Assembly: GCF_900143015.1 (NCBI RefSeq)
Contig: NZ_FSRT01000001.1
Span: 1,860,001-1,924,000, forward strand
From: Fibrobacter sp. UWB11
Lineage (GTDB): Bacteria > Fibrobacterota > Fibrobacteria > Fibrobacterales > Fibrobacteraceae
Length of the DNA stretch: 64,000 nucleotides
Direction of reading: 5' to 3'
Of this stretch, positions 1 to 7,941 are shown piece after piece (position 1 is the first letter of the stretch; the number at the start of each line of letters is the position of its first letter). Made by a program: the position numbers and the translations under genes. Under the pieces are notes generated by a model, which saw nothing but the letters and a program-made list of their open reading frames with translations, was not told the origin of the DNA and did not search any database.

Positions 1-264
1 TTCATCGTTCATGTTGATTTCAACAGCAAGTTCCTCAGCACGAGCAAACGCAGAATCAATCACAGGTGCAAGCGGATAAAGCGAGGAATCCGCCAAATGG
101 ATACTCCCCAGCACCCACACCGAAGAATTTTCATCAGAAATTTTCCACAAAAAATGTTTGCTTTCAGGCTGGACTTCATTTTTTTTTGAAGTTCCCGAAC
201 ATGCGATTAAACAAGATGTCCAATACGCACAAAGCAAAGCAAACAAAATGTATCGTCTATTCAT
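1..264 (-). CDS. TraB/GumN-like lipoprotein, C-terminus beyond window
   Basis: The first 88 codons of a minus-strand gene; the rest lies off the left edge. The product starts with a hydrophobic signal segment ending in a lipobox-like L-I-A-C, so it is probably a lipoprotein. The mature part reads HFLWKISDENSSVWVLGSIH and is nearly the same as the product of the gene just upstream (300-1262), so the two are tandem paralogs. G-S-I-H is the N-terminal motif of the TraB/PrgY/GumN family, a hydrolase-like fold. The 35-bp gap to the upstream paralog suggests one transcript. Start codon ATG at 262-264. Family assignment is by motif and paralogy; the exact role is unknown. Confidence 0.8.
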   Translation of the reverse strand, partial: MNRRYILFALLCAYWTSCLIACSGTSKKNEVQPESKHFLWKISDENSSVWVLGSIHLADSSLYPLAPVIDSAFARAEELAVEINMNDE

Positions 265-299
265 AATATAATTCTACAAAAAACAACTACAAATAGACT

Positions 300-1262
300 T
301 TAGTAGCGTTCAATAATATAGCCACGATTTCTAAGGTTTTCAATCACATTATTTTTTTCAAAAGCCAAATGAGCTGTACCCACTACGACAAAAACATTTC
401 GATCGTCACGCAAAAAACTTGCAACAGAATCAGCCATGTTCGCATTACGATCTACAAGAATATGTTGCGTCAATTCTTCCATAAATTGCAATTCGCTTGG
501 CGTATAATCTTCTGTATTATCTTCACTCAACAAAAGATTCAACAATTCATCATCGCCAGATTTCCATGCGTGTACAAGATCCCTCATCATAGTTCTAGCT
601 TTGGGAAGTTCACGCATGGTTGACTTCAAAAAACAGATGCCTGCCGAATCCGAATACGAATAACCAGCAAGAGCATCAATCTGTTCCTCAACAGTTTCTA
701 AACTGATGATAGGTTTGCCACTCGCATTTGCATTTTTTATAAACACATTGTCAATTCCATATTCCGTTTTCATTCCTGCCATCATATACGCATAAGTGCT
801 GATTGTCGAAGCAACCACCCAGGGGCGTTTCGTTTCAAAAGCACTTATAGGCAAGCCCCAAGACTTACAAACACTATCTAAAGAGTTCCACAATTCCGCA
901 GGCAATACATCCCGCAACTTTTCCCCGGCAAGTTCTCCCCGCACTTTCACCTGCCATTGAAGGTCATTCATAACTTTTTCATCACTTGTATTTAGTTCAA
1001 CAGCAAGTTCACTTGCGGTCGCAAAAGCCGAATCAATCACCGAAGGGAGCGGATAAAACGAAGCATCTGCTATATGGATACTTCCCAACAGCCACACAGA
1101 AGAATTTTCATCAGACACTTTCCACAAGAAATGTTTTTCGCCCCATGATTCCGACGGAGCCGATGGTGTTGAGGACTCCGAGCACGCCACCAAGATTGTA
1201 ATAAAACTAAATATCAAACATGTGGCAAGAAACGAACGAAGTAATTGTAATTTATTCATCAT
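300..1262 (-). CDS. TraB/GumN-like lipoprotein
   Basis: A 320-residue product. An N-terminal hydrophobic segment of about 25 residues ends in L-V-A-C, a lipobox, followed by a Ser/Pro-rich linker, so it is a predicted lipoprotein. The mature domain has the two hallmark motifs of the TraB/PrgY/GumN family: G-S-I-H near the N-terminus and G-T-A-H near the C-terminus, giving a near full-length domain. The ATG at 1262 is chosen because an AGAGGA ribosome site lies 7 nt upstream; an in-frame TTG six bases earlier sits too close to it. It is a tandem duplicate of the gene at 1-264 and lies 34 bp after an iron/haem-type ABC importer ATPase gene. Family members are often predicted metal-dependent hydrolases; the substrate is not known. 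Confidence 0.82.
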   Translation of the reverse strand: MMNKLQLLRSFLATCLIFSFITILVACSESSTPSAPSESWGEKHFLWKVSDENSSVWLLGSIHIADASFYPLPSVIDSAFATASELAVELNTSDEKVMNDLQWQVKVRGELAGEKLRDVLPAELWNSLDSVCKSWGLPISAFETKRPWVVASTISTYAYMMAGMKTEYGIDNVFIKNANASGKPIISLETVEEQIDALAGYSYSDSAGICFLKSTMRELPKARTMMRDLVHAWKSGDDELLNLLLSEDNTEDYTPSELQFMEELTQHILVDRNANMADSVASFLRDDRNVFVVVGTAHLAFEKNNVIENLRNRGYIIERY

Positions 1263-1296
1263 AAACAAATCCTCTTTAAAACAATTTAAATATAAA

Positions 1297-2043
1297 TTAT
1301 TCGAAAGTTTCCGTCCAATCTAACAAGCCCGTTTTTCGAGCATCGGCTGTAGGCGCCACACGCACAGTACCTCCATTCACAACCATCATTTTATCGCAAT
1401 AGCGTTCCGCGTATTCCACAGAATGAGTCGAAACAATAATGCCCATTTGACGTTCCATAGCAATTTTCTTGAGCAGACGGAACAGCGCATGACTACGCGG
1501 AATATCCAAGAACGCATTCGGTTCGTCAAGCAACAAAACCTTTACCTGTTGCGCGACCGCTTCCGCCAAAAACACACGGCTGCGTTCACCATCACTCAAT
1601 TCAGCAATCGGACGATTTGCAAAAGCAGCAACATCCAAAAGATCCATCGATTCTTTGACAATGCGGTTATCTTCATCCGTACGGCTGTCAAAAATTCCAG
1701 AATACGGCGAACGTCCCAAGCGCACAAATTCGCTCACACTCATGCGAGGCGGTACCGCGCTCGACATCCGCACAAGCGAAATAGCCTGAGCACGTTCACG
1801 CGGAGCCCACTCTGTAAGCGTTTTGCCCTCTAGCGAAACCTCGCCTGCCACCGGCGAAAGCAAACCAGCAAAAGTTTTCAACAACGAACTTTTGCCGCAA
1901 CCATTCTCGCCCATCAAAGCAACAACCGTTCCCGACGAGAGTGAAAAATCAAACGGGCTTTTCATTGTTTCAAGCGCCTTACCATAGCCGACAAGCAAAT
2001 CCTTACATTCCAACAAAGCGTTCTGCGATTCAACATTCGTCAT
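1297..2043 (-). CDS. FecE/BtuD-type ABC importer ATP-binding protein
   Basis: A 248-residue ATPase that would power uptake of an iron complex, haem or cobalamin. It shows a Walker A (GENGCGKSS), the ABC signature (LSDGERSR), Walker B (VLLLDEP) and the switch His (STHS), in normal order and spacing. The ATG at 2043 is preceded by AGGGGG four bases upstream; the reading frame stays open further upstream but there overlaps the permease gene. It begins 8 bp after the permease stop, so the two are translationally linked. No substrate-binding protein or outer-membrane receptor is in the window. Substrate type is inferred from the permease family only. Confidence 0.9.
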   Translation of the reverse strand: MTNVESQNALLECKDLLVGYGKALETMKSPFDFSLSSGTVVALMGENGCGKSSLLKTFAGLLSPVAGEVSLEGKTLTEWAPRERAQAISLVRMSSAVPPRMSVSEFVRLGRSPYSGIFDSRTDEDNRIVKESMDLLDVAAFANRPIAELSDGERSRVFLAEAVAQQVKVLLLDEPNAFLDIPRSHALFRLLKKIAMERQMGIIVSTHSVEYAERYCDKMMVVNGGTVRVAPTADARKTGLLDWTETFE

Positions 2044-2051
2044 AAAGCCCC

Positions 2052-3023
2052 CTAAATCCGCGAACCGGAACCGCGCACAAGAACCCACATAATCACAGGA
2101 ACACCCACCAGAGAAAGCACTGCATTCAGCGGCACCGAGGCCGGGAAAAGTCCACCCAAAAGCGCAAGCGCCATTCCACACAAAGCAGCCCCCGGCAAAA
2201 GCACACGATGATTTGTCGTCTTGAAAAGCAAATAAGCTAAATGCGGCACCGCAATTCCGATGAACGCCACCGGCCCGCAAAAAGCGGTTGTCGCACCCGC
2301 CAAAAGGCTCGCCCCAAGTAACACACAAATCTTAGAACACTTCACGTTCAGCCCAAGCCCATGTGCAAAATCATCTCCCAAAAGCGCAGCATTCAAATAC
2401 CGCAATGAAACGCCAATCATCACTAATCCCACAAGCACAGCGGCCACAAAAATCCAGACATCACCAAGCGTCACGCGCCCAAAGCTTCCCATGCCCCACG
2501 CTACATAAACGCGCAACGATTCCGAAGAGTTCCCTGCAATCAAGACGCTTACAATCGAATCGATAAAGTACCCCGTTAAAAGCCCAACAATCAAAAGCAC
2601 GCCCGTCTGCGCAAAACGCGTCGCCGCAAACATCACAACAAGTGTCACAAGCAAAGCCCCGAGCGCCGCCGAACCCAGCACGCCCACACTTCCAAAGCCA
2701 ATACCCGCCAAAAGCGCAAGCGCCACACCGAGACTTGCGCCACTGCTAATGCCAAGTACAAACGGCCCCGCGAGCGGATTCCGGAATACCGTCTGTAGCG
2801 ACAAGCCCGACACAGCAAGCGATGCACCCGCCAAAATCGCCGCAATCATTCGCGGGATTCTCAAGTTCCACAAGATGTTCGACGAAACATCCGCACCTGG
2901 GCTAAACAGCGCCTGCACCACCGACGAAAACGGGATATTCACCGCACCAAAGCAAAGCGTCGCTACGCACAGCAACACAATCAAAATCACCAACGCTATA
3001 AAACCAATCAACAATCGCCGCAA
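2052..3023 (-). CDS. FecCD-family ABC importer permease
   Basis: A 323-residue integral membrane permease of the FecCD/BtuC type, with about nine or ten hydrophobic helices and family sequences such as NIPFSSVVQALFSP, RIPRMIAAILAGASLAVSG, and G-x-x-x-Q-x-x-F-R-N-P-L-A near the first third. It would form the channel for iron-siderophore, haem or vitamin B12 uptake with the ATPase encoded 8 bp downstream. The start is a TTG supported by a strong GGAGG six bases upstream; no in-frame ATG is near. Length is typical. It is likely the first gene of an operon with the ATPase and the two TraB-like lipoproteins. Confidence 0.9.
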   Translation of the reverse strand: MRRLLIGFIALVILIVLLCVATLCFGAVNIPFSSVVQALFSPGADVSSNILWNLRIPRMIAAILAGASLAVSGLSLQTVFRNPLAGPFVLGISSGASLGVALALLAGIGFGSVGVLGSAALGALLVTLVVMFAATRFAQTGVLLIVGLLTGYFIDSIVSVLIAGNSSESLRVYVAWGMGSFGRVTLGDVWIFVAAVLVGLVMIGVSLRYLNAALLGDDFAHGLGLNVKCSKICVLLGASLLAGATTAFCGPVAFIGIAVPHLAYLLFKTTNHRVLLPGAALCGMALALLGGLFPASVPLNAVLSLVGVPVIMWVLVRGSGSRI

Positions 3024-3077
3024 AACAAGCCTCCAATTATTCGAACATAACCATAGAAAATTTTGAGAGTTTCAACT

Positions 3078-3605
3078 TTATTCCTTTAAAACTTTTCTAA
3101 TGATATAGATTGAATTTTGTACAAGAGAATAGAAAAAGGCAAAAACACACCCAAACTCTAACGCAACATAAAAATCATAAGAACCGCCCCATTGCGGAAA
3201 GTATCTTTTCCCTATATAAATCAATATAAAAATCATAACCGCCACAGGCATAATAATCCAACTTTTTTCATTTAATCTATTCAGCCTTTTACAAAAAGCA
3301 ATCGGAATTAAAATCAATGACATGATCACTAAGGGCAAAGCAACATAAACAGATGCAGTCTTAATATCAACACTCGCTACAATAGCAGAAACAAACAATG
3401 AAGAAGCCAAAAGTAAAACTAGATGAATTAATTTTTTAAAAAAAAATGGTCGCAATGAAAAAATGGCAACCGTAGCAAACAATAGGTAACCACTTACGAT
3501 ATTATGGTCTACTTTAAACGGAATAAAATCATAGGGCAAGTTCACTAAACTACATGTCAAATAGACATTATAAAGAAGCAAATAAAACCACAAAGCGACA
3601 TTCAT
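3078..3605 (-). CDS. hypothetical integral membrane protein
   Basis: A 175-residue protein with about five hydrophobic helices (around residues 5-25, 38-55, 58-78, 83-103, 113-132, and a last one near 145-168) and short polar loops; it ends in basic residues. No family is recognised. The ATG at 3605 has a GAGGG ribosome site six bases upstream. The gene is AT-rich compared with its neighbours. It lies 54 bp before the permease gene in the same orientation and could be co-transcribed, but nothing in the sequence ties it to transport. Confidence 0.7.
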   Translation of the reverse strand: MNVALWFYLLLYNVYLTCSLVNLPYDFIPFKVDHNIVSGYLLFATVAIFSLRPFFFKKLIHLVLLLASSLFVSAIVASVDIKTASVYVALPLVIMSLILIPIAFCKRLNRLNEKSWIIMPVAVMIFILIYIGKRYFPQWGGSYDFYVALEFGCVFAFFYSLVQNSIYIIRKVLKE

Positions 3606-3728
3606 TCAACGCCCTCAAAATTAAAGTTCATTATTATCAATCATACAAAAAAATAACCACATCATTTAGCATAGCTCAAATAATAAAAAACAAATCAGAA
3701 TATCAATGAAATTTCTATCTTTCTTGCC

Positions 3729-4856
3729 ATGCTCGACTATTCTCAAGTTCCAAGTCCCTGTTTCGTACTTGACGAAACGCGTCTCCGCCGCAACATGGAA
3801 ATCCTCGACGATATCCAGAAAAAGACCGGTGTTAAAATCATCTGCGCCCTCAAGGGTTACAGCTTCTGGCGTTCCTTCCCGCTCATCGGCGAATACCTCG
3901 CCGGCGCCACCGCCTCTAGCCTCAACGAAGCCCGCCTCGCACGCGAAGAGATGAACAAGGAAGTCCACGTCTTTGCACCCGTCTACGAAGACGACGAAAT
4001 CGACGCCATCCTCGATGCAGCGGACCACATCACGTTCAACAGCTTTTCGCAGTGGCAGCGTTTCAAGGATAAGACGCTTGCCCACGGCGTCAGTGCCGGC
4101 ATCCGCGTGAACCCGGAATTTTCGACAGTAGAAACCGACATTTACAACCCTTGCGGTAAATATTCCCGCCTCGGCGTGACCGAAAAAGAATTCAAGCCCG
4201 AACTCCTCGACGGCATTGACGGTCTCCACTTCCATGCACTTTGCGAACAAGACGCTGACGCTCTCGAAGGCGTTCTCGCCGCATTTGAAAAGCATTTCGG
4301 CAAGTATCTCCCGCAAATGAAGTGGGTGAACTTCGGCGGTGGCCACCACATCACCCGCAAGGACTACCACCGCGACGAACTCGTGCGCATTCTCAAGGAT
4401 TTCTCCGCACGTTACCCGCACTTGCAGGTCATCATGGAACCGGGCGAAGCCATCGGCTGGCAGACCGGAGAACTCGTCGCAAGCGTTGGCGACATCGTCC
4501 ACAACGAAATGGACATCGCCATACTCAACGTTTCCATCAGCGCCCACATGCCGGACTGCCTCGAAATGCCGTATCGTCCGAGCATCATCGGCGCCGCATT
4601 CCCTGGCGAAAAGGCTCACACGTACAAGCTCACGGGCAATTCCTGCCTCGCAGGCGACCAGCTCGGGGACTTCTCTTTCGACGAACCGCTCAAGGTCGGT
4701 GACCACATTATCTTCGAAGACATGATCCACTACACCATGGTCAAGACCACGTTCTTCAACGGCGTACGTCATCCGAGCATCGGCAAGTTCGACGAAAACG
4801 GCAAGTTCCACCTGCTGCACAAATTCACGTACGAGCAGTTTAAAGAGAAACTATAA
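3729..4856 (+). CDS. nspC: Carboxynorspermidine/carboxyspermidine decarboxylase
   Basis: A 375-residue PLP-dependent decarboxylase of the alanine-racemase fold (fold type III). It removes the carboxyl group of carboxyspermidine or carboxynorspermidine in the last step of the alternative polyamine route. The PLP lysine is in C-A-L-K-G-Y (Lys42); other family features are the S-S-L-N-E segment, the glycine-rich FGGGHH, the PGEAIGW phosphate-binding region, and G-N-S-C-L-A-G-D with the catalytic Cys and Asp near the C-terminus. Length matches NspC. The partner carboxy(nor)spermidine dehydrogenase is not in the window. The gene is monocistronic by context and followed by a TAG-rich repeat array. 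Confidence 0.92.
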   Translation: MLDYSQVPSPCFVLDETRLRRNMEILDDIQKKTGVKIICALKGYSFWRSFPLIGEYLAGATASSLNEARLAREEMNKEVHVFAPVYEDDEIDAILDAADHITFNSFSQWQRFKDKTLAHGVSAGIRVNPEFSTVETDIYNPCGKYSRLGVTEKEFKPELLDGIDGLHFHALCEQDADALEGVLAAFEKHFGKYLPQMKWVNFGGGHHITRKDYHRDELVRILKDFSARYPHLQVIMEPGEAIGWQTGELVASVGDIVHNEMDIAILNVSISAHMPDCLEMPYRPSIIGAAFPGEKAHTYKLTGNSCLAGDQLGDFSFDEPLKVGDHIIFEDMIHYTMVKTTFFNGVRHPSIGKFDENGKFHLLHKFTYEQFKEKL

Positions 4857-4952
4857 GGTTTTAGGCAATAGGCTTTAGGAATTAGGTTATAATAATCGCG
4901 CCATAGGCGCCTAATTAACCTAAAACCTACAACCTAATACCTATTCCCTCCC
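4857..4952. repeat. TAG-rich imperfect inverted repeat array
   Basis: The spacer between nspC and tsaE is made of degenerate copies of TAGG(T/C)TTTAGG-like units on the left and their reverse complements (CCTAAAACCTACAACC type) on the right, forming a long imperfect hairpin of about 35-bp arms. The centre is a GC-rich small hairpin, GCGCC-ATA-GGCGC. It starts at the nspC stop codon. A sister array lies on the other side of tsaE at 5377-5469. Confidence 0.75.
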
Positions 4953-4962
4953 ATTTACTATC

Positions 4963-5379
4963 ATGCATTTTTCATCCGAAGACGACACATACAACTGGGC
5001 GCTTGAATTTGCCAAGGAACTCAAGGTCGGCGACAAGGTCGCCCTCTACGGGAACCTCGGTGCAGGCAAGACCGTCATCAGCCGCGGCATCTGCAAAGGT
5101 CTCGGCTTCGAAGGCACAGTCTGCTCCCCGACCTACACCATCCTCCACGAATACCCGAACAACCCGCCCATTTTCCACTTCGACCTGTACCGTCTCGAAG
5201 GCGGTGCAGACCTTTATGAAGTCGGCATGGACCCGGACTACCTCGAAAGCGGCATCAGCCTCATCGAATGGCCCGAGCGCCTAGAAGAAAACGACGCAGG
5301 CATCACCCACGTCGTTAAAATCCAAATCGTTTCCGAGACCGAACGCGAAATTACAGTTGAAAAGGTTTCTAGGGATTAG
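4963..5379 (+). CDS. tsaE: tRNA threonylcarbamoyladenosine biosynthesis ATPase
   Basis: A 138-residue P-loop ATPase needed with TsaB, TsaC and TsaD to make t6A at position 37 of ANN-decoding tRNAs. The Walker A G-N-L-G-A-G-K-T is at residues 30-37; the family signature F-D-L-Y-R-L and the segment L-I-E-W-P-E-R follow. Length is typical. The protein is cytoplasmic. The other t6A genes are not in the window. The gene is isolated between two similar TAG-rich arrays, and its stop codon is the first unit of the second array. It converges with the membrane protein gene at 5470-6159. Confidence 0.93.
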   Translation: MHFSSEDDTYNWALEFAKELKVGDKVALYGNLGAGKTVISRGICKGLGFEGTVCSPTYTILHEYPNNPPIFHFDLYRLEGGADLYEVGMDPDYLESGISLIEWPERLEENDAGITHVVKIQIVSETEREITVEKVSRD

Positions 5380-5469
5380 GCTTTAGGTCTTAGGATTTAT
5401 AATCGCGGCTTCGCCGCCAAATTTAATACCTAATTTCCCTAACCCCTATAACCTACAACCTATTACCTA
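5377..5469. repeat. TAG-rich imperfect inverted repeat array
   Basis: Starts with the tsaE stop codon: GATTAGGCTTTAGG then TCTTAGG on the left, a GC-rich centre GGC-TTC-GCC, and CCTAATTTCCCTAACC, CCTATAACC, CCTATTACC units on the right. The centre TATAATCGCG is shared with the array at 4857-4952 (TAATAATCGCG). It runs up to the stop codon of the convergent gene at 5470. Confidence 0.75.
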
Positions 5470-6159
5470 TTAAGCCTTCTTGCGCTTACCCTTACGAGCA
5501 AGTTTCTTGTTTGCTTTTTCAATAGAATCAGCAACAGCCTTCGCACGGAGTTCAGCAGCCACCTGAGCCAAGGAATCAGCAATTGCTTTTTCCCTTGCAA
5601 TCGAATCTGCACGAGCAGCGGCCGCAGCAACACAAGCCTTGACGGCATCACTATTGACAATCTTTTCCCAGTCCTTGCGATCTCCCTGGCTTAAGAGCAT
5701 CGGACCCTTGTACGCATTCACAACGTTGTATGCAGCAACGGTATCACGGGCTGCCATGGCGCCCATAGCATCAGCATAGACGTCTTTCTGCTGGTTGCGC
5801 AAGTCTTCAATAGAGCCCAAGCGATTCTGGCGGAGAATTTCCATGGAATCGCTAACAAAGCTCAAATCCCATGTTTCGTTATAGCAAACTTCGGCATCCG
5901 CGTACTTCGAAGGATTCGATTCTGCAGCGACATACAAAGCGTCGCACGTGGCAAATACTTCTGCGCTTTTCTGCTTTGTATACTGGTACCAGTAATACAC
6001 GCCCACGATTAGGCCGGCAAGCACCAGCAAGAACACACCGTCCTGCCAGCCCATAATCGGCGCCTGCGGAAGCTTCGGTCTCCCGTTAACGGTTTCACCA
6101 GCTTCCAATTTTTCTTCAGCCTCGTCAAACGGGCTCTTTCCATTCAAAAAACTAAACAT
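5470..6159 (-). CDS. hypothetical single-pass membrane protein
   Basis: A 229-residue protein of unknown family. Residues about 1-38 are polar and probably cytoplasmic, residues about 42-60 (GVFLLVLAGLIVGVYYW) form one membrane helix, and the rest is a hydrophilic region with two Cys residues (around 73 and 92), followed by an Ala/Lys/Arg-rich, probably coiled-coil tail ending in KKLARKGKRKKA. It lies 9 bp after the sufE-like gene in the same direction, so it is probably the last gene of a reductase/sufE-like operon. The role is not known. Confidence 0.75.
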   Translation of the reverse strand: MFSFLNGKSPFDEAEEKLEAGETVNGRPKLPQAPIMGWQDGVFLLVLAGLIVGVYYWYQYTKQKSAEVFATCDALYVAAESNPSKYADAEVCYNETWDLSFVSDSMEILRQNRLGSIEDLRNQQKDVYADAMGAMAARDTVAAYNVVNAYKGPMLLSQGDRKDWEKIVNSDAVKACVAAAAARADSIAREKAIADSLAQVAAELRAKAVADSIEKANKKLARKGKRKKA

Positions 6160-6168
6160 AGATTAGTC

Positions 6169-6621
6169 CTATTTTTTTGAAATTGCGTCAAAGACGCGTG
6201 CATATAAATAAATCTGTTTCATCAGGCTTGCAAATCCGTTCGAGCGTGTAGGTGAAAGCCCTACATTCAAACCAATCTGCTGGAAAAATGTCGGATCCAC
6301 CGAAAGAATATCAGCCGGAGTCATGTCATTGAAAATCTGCAATGCAAGCGCACCGAGACCACGGCTAATGAGCGGATTCGTCGTACCGCCTTCGACATCC
6401 ATTTCAAAATGAATCTTTCCATTTTCAAATTTCGGCACAAGATACATCGTCGAGGCACAGCCCTGGATAATGAACTTTTCCGCCTTAAGCGAAGCATCCA
6501 TGCCCTTGTGCTCGCGAGCCAAATCCAAGAGGAATTTCCACTTGTCATCGGGGTCGCTAAACGAGGCGAACTTGGCCCTAATTTTTTCTTGACGATCAAC
6601 AATACTTTCTGACATACTCAT
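6169..6621 (-). CDS. sufE: SufE-like cysteine desulfurase sulfur acceptor
   Basis: A 150-residue SufE-family protein. SufE takes persulfide sulfur from the SufS cysteine desulfurase and passes it to the SufBCD scaffold for Fe-S cluster assembly. The acceptor Cys is Cys55 in I-Q-G-C-A-S; the F-E-M-D-V-E-G-G segment and the C-terminal L-S-P-T-R-S-N-G-F region match the family. The ATG at 6621 is one base after the stop of the upstream reductase gene, so translation is coupled; a second ATG at 6615 is possible. No sufS or sufBCD gene is in the window, so it could also serve another desulfurase as CsdE does. Confidence 0.88.
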   Translation of the reverse strand: MSMSESIVDRQEKIRAKFASFSDPDDKWKFLLDLAREHKGMDASLKAEKFIIQGCASTMYLVPKFENGKIHFEMDVEGGTTNPLISRGLGALALQIFNDMTPADILSVDPTFFQQIGLNVGLSPTRSNGFASLMKQIYLYARVFDAISKK

Positions 6622-6622
6622 A

Positions 6623-7819
6623 CTAATGCAAAAAAGAACGCATTTTCCAAATTACAGACGGGCAAGACCACAGCACAGCAAAGAAAATCCGGAGCAACGT
6701 CTGCTTTTCGCGCGGGAGTTTCGACAAGCGTTCCGCCGCCTTGTCAAACTGTTCATCCTTGATTTTGGCAAGCCCGGGCTTTGCCCTTGCAATCTGCAAA
6801 TGAGACTTGCCCAAAGAGGCCATCCAGCGGTCAAGGACAGAAGCTTCGATGCGAACTCGGGCATCATCATCAGAGGCATTCAGCCACTCATAAACAGCTT
6901 CCGCCGTAATCTTTCCGCTCAAAAGAGCCTCGACAATCCCCGAACGGCTCATCGGGTTTACGCAACTTGCAGCATCCCCCGCCTTAAAGAGTCCGCACTT
7001 TGCAAGCGGTTTATTGGACTGCCCGCAAGCAATCATGCCACCATAAATAGCCTTGATACTTGCTCCAGGATAATGGGTATCAATAAAATGTTTGAGTTTT
7101 TCACGCAAAGGCATATCGGGCTTTGCATCTTTCGCAAGAACAAAACCAATATTCACTTCCTTGCCATCACGCGGGAAAATCCAACCGTAACCACCCGGGA
7201 ATTCACTTCCGTAAAACAGGTCGATATGGTCACGCTTGTGCTCAATACCCTCGGCCACAGCAAAAATACCCGGTTCCAAATCGGTATCGCCCGATTCAAT
7301 CCCTTCTAGGCACGGGATTCCTCGAGTGAGGCGGCAGCCCGGCCCAGTTGCATCAATGACCGTTTTTGCAGAAATTTCAAAGAATTCTTCGCCCACCTGG
7401 ACATTCAAATTCCAGCCATTTTCGCTACGCGAAATACTTTTGACAAGAGCGTCAAAGCGACATTCCACCCCCGCTTCAACGCAGGCATCGGCAATCGCAT
7501 GATGGAATTTGGATCGATCGAGCAAGCGACCGCAATCTTTACTGTAAAATTCAGCCTTGTAACCCTTGGGCGATGTAAAGTAAATACCGGAGATACTTCC
7601 ACGCACCCAGGACTCGTCAATCGGCCACAATTCGTTCAAACGATGGGTAGATACAGCTTCGGCGCAAAAAATGGGCTCTTTCCAAGGTTCTTTTTTGTCC
7701 AAAAGAAGAATTCGTCCGCCACAGCCTGTCAATTTTCCTAGCTGGTAAGCCGCCATAAGACCGGCCGGACCTGCACCGCAAATCACCGCATTGTAAGAAT
7801 TTGAACGAAAAGTTGTCAT
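6623..7819 (-). CDS. FAD-dependent geranylgeranyl-reductase-family oxidoreductase
   Basis: A 398-residue flavoprotein. The FAD-binding G-A-G-P-A-G motif is at residues 15-20, the second FAD region is D-A-T-G-P-G near residue 155, and the third is G-D-A-A-S near 290. These, the length and the F-C-A-E-A-V segment fit the geranylgeranyl reductase family, which reduces double bonds in isoprenoid chains or lipids. The bacterial substrate cannot be read from sequence. It is the first gene of a likely operon with the sufE-like gene (1-bp gap) and the membrane protein at 5470. No isoprenoid genes are adjacent. Confidence 0.82.
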   Translation of the reverse strand: MTTFRSNSYNAVICGAGPAGLMAAYQLGKLTGCGGRILLLDKKEPWKEPIFCAEAVSTHRLNELWPIDESWVRGSISGIYFTSPKGYKAEFYSKDCGRLLDRSKFHHAIADACVEAGVECRFDALVKSISRSENGWNLNVQVGEEFFEISAKTVIDATGPGCRLTRGIPCLEGIESGDTDLEPGIFAVAEGIEHKRDHIDLFYGSEFPGGYGWIFPRDGKEVNIGFVLAKDAKPDMPLREKLKHFIDTHYPGASIKAIYGGMIACGQSNKPLAKCGLFKAGDAASCVNPMSRSGIVEALLSGKITAEAVYEWLNASDDDARVRIEASVLDRWMASLGKSHLQIARAKPGLAKIKDEQFDKAAERLSKLPREKQTLLRIFFAVLWSCPSVIWKMRSFLH

Positions 7820-7941
7820 TTCAACGTAAAATTAGTATTTATTTGGTCACTTTTTATTTTTCATTGGTAGTTTTGCAATTTTTTTAGTTATTTTAGGGCT
7901 ATCCGTTATTTGATTTACTTTTTCATAAAGGGAATTTGACT

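Noticed and set aside
1297-2328. A longer ATPase with a 95-residue N-terminal extension
   Set aside because: The extension overlaps the permease gene and has no domain; a ribosome site supports the ATG at 2043.
4857-5469. Repeat arrays around tsaE considered as CRISPR
   Set aside because: Units are degenerate, about 7 bases long, without spacers, and are arranged as inverted repeats.
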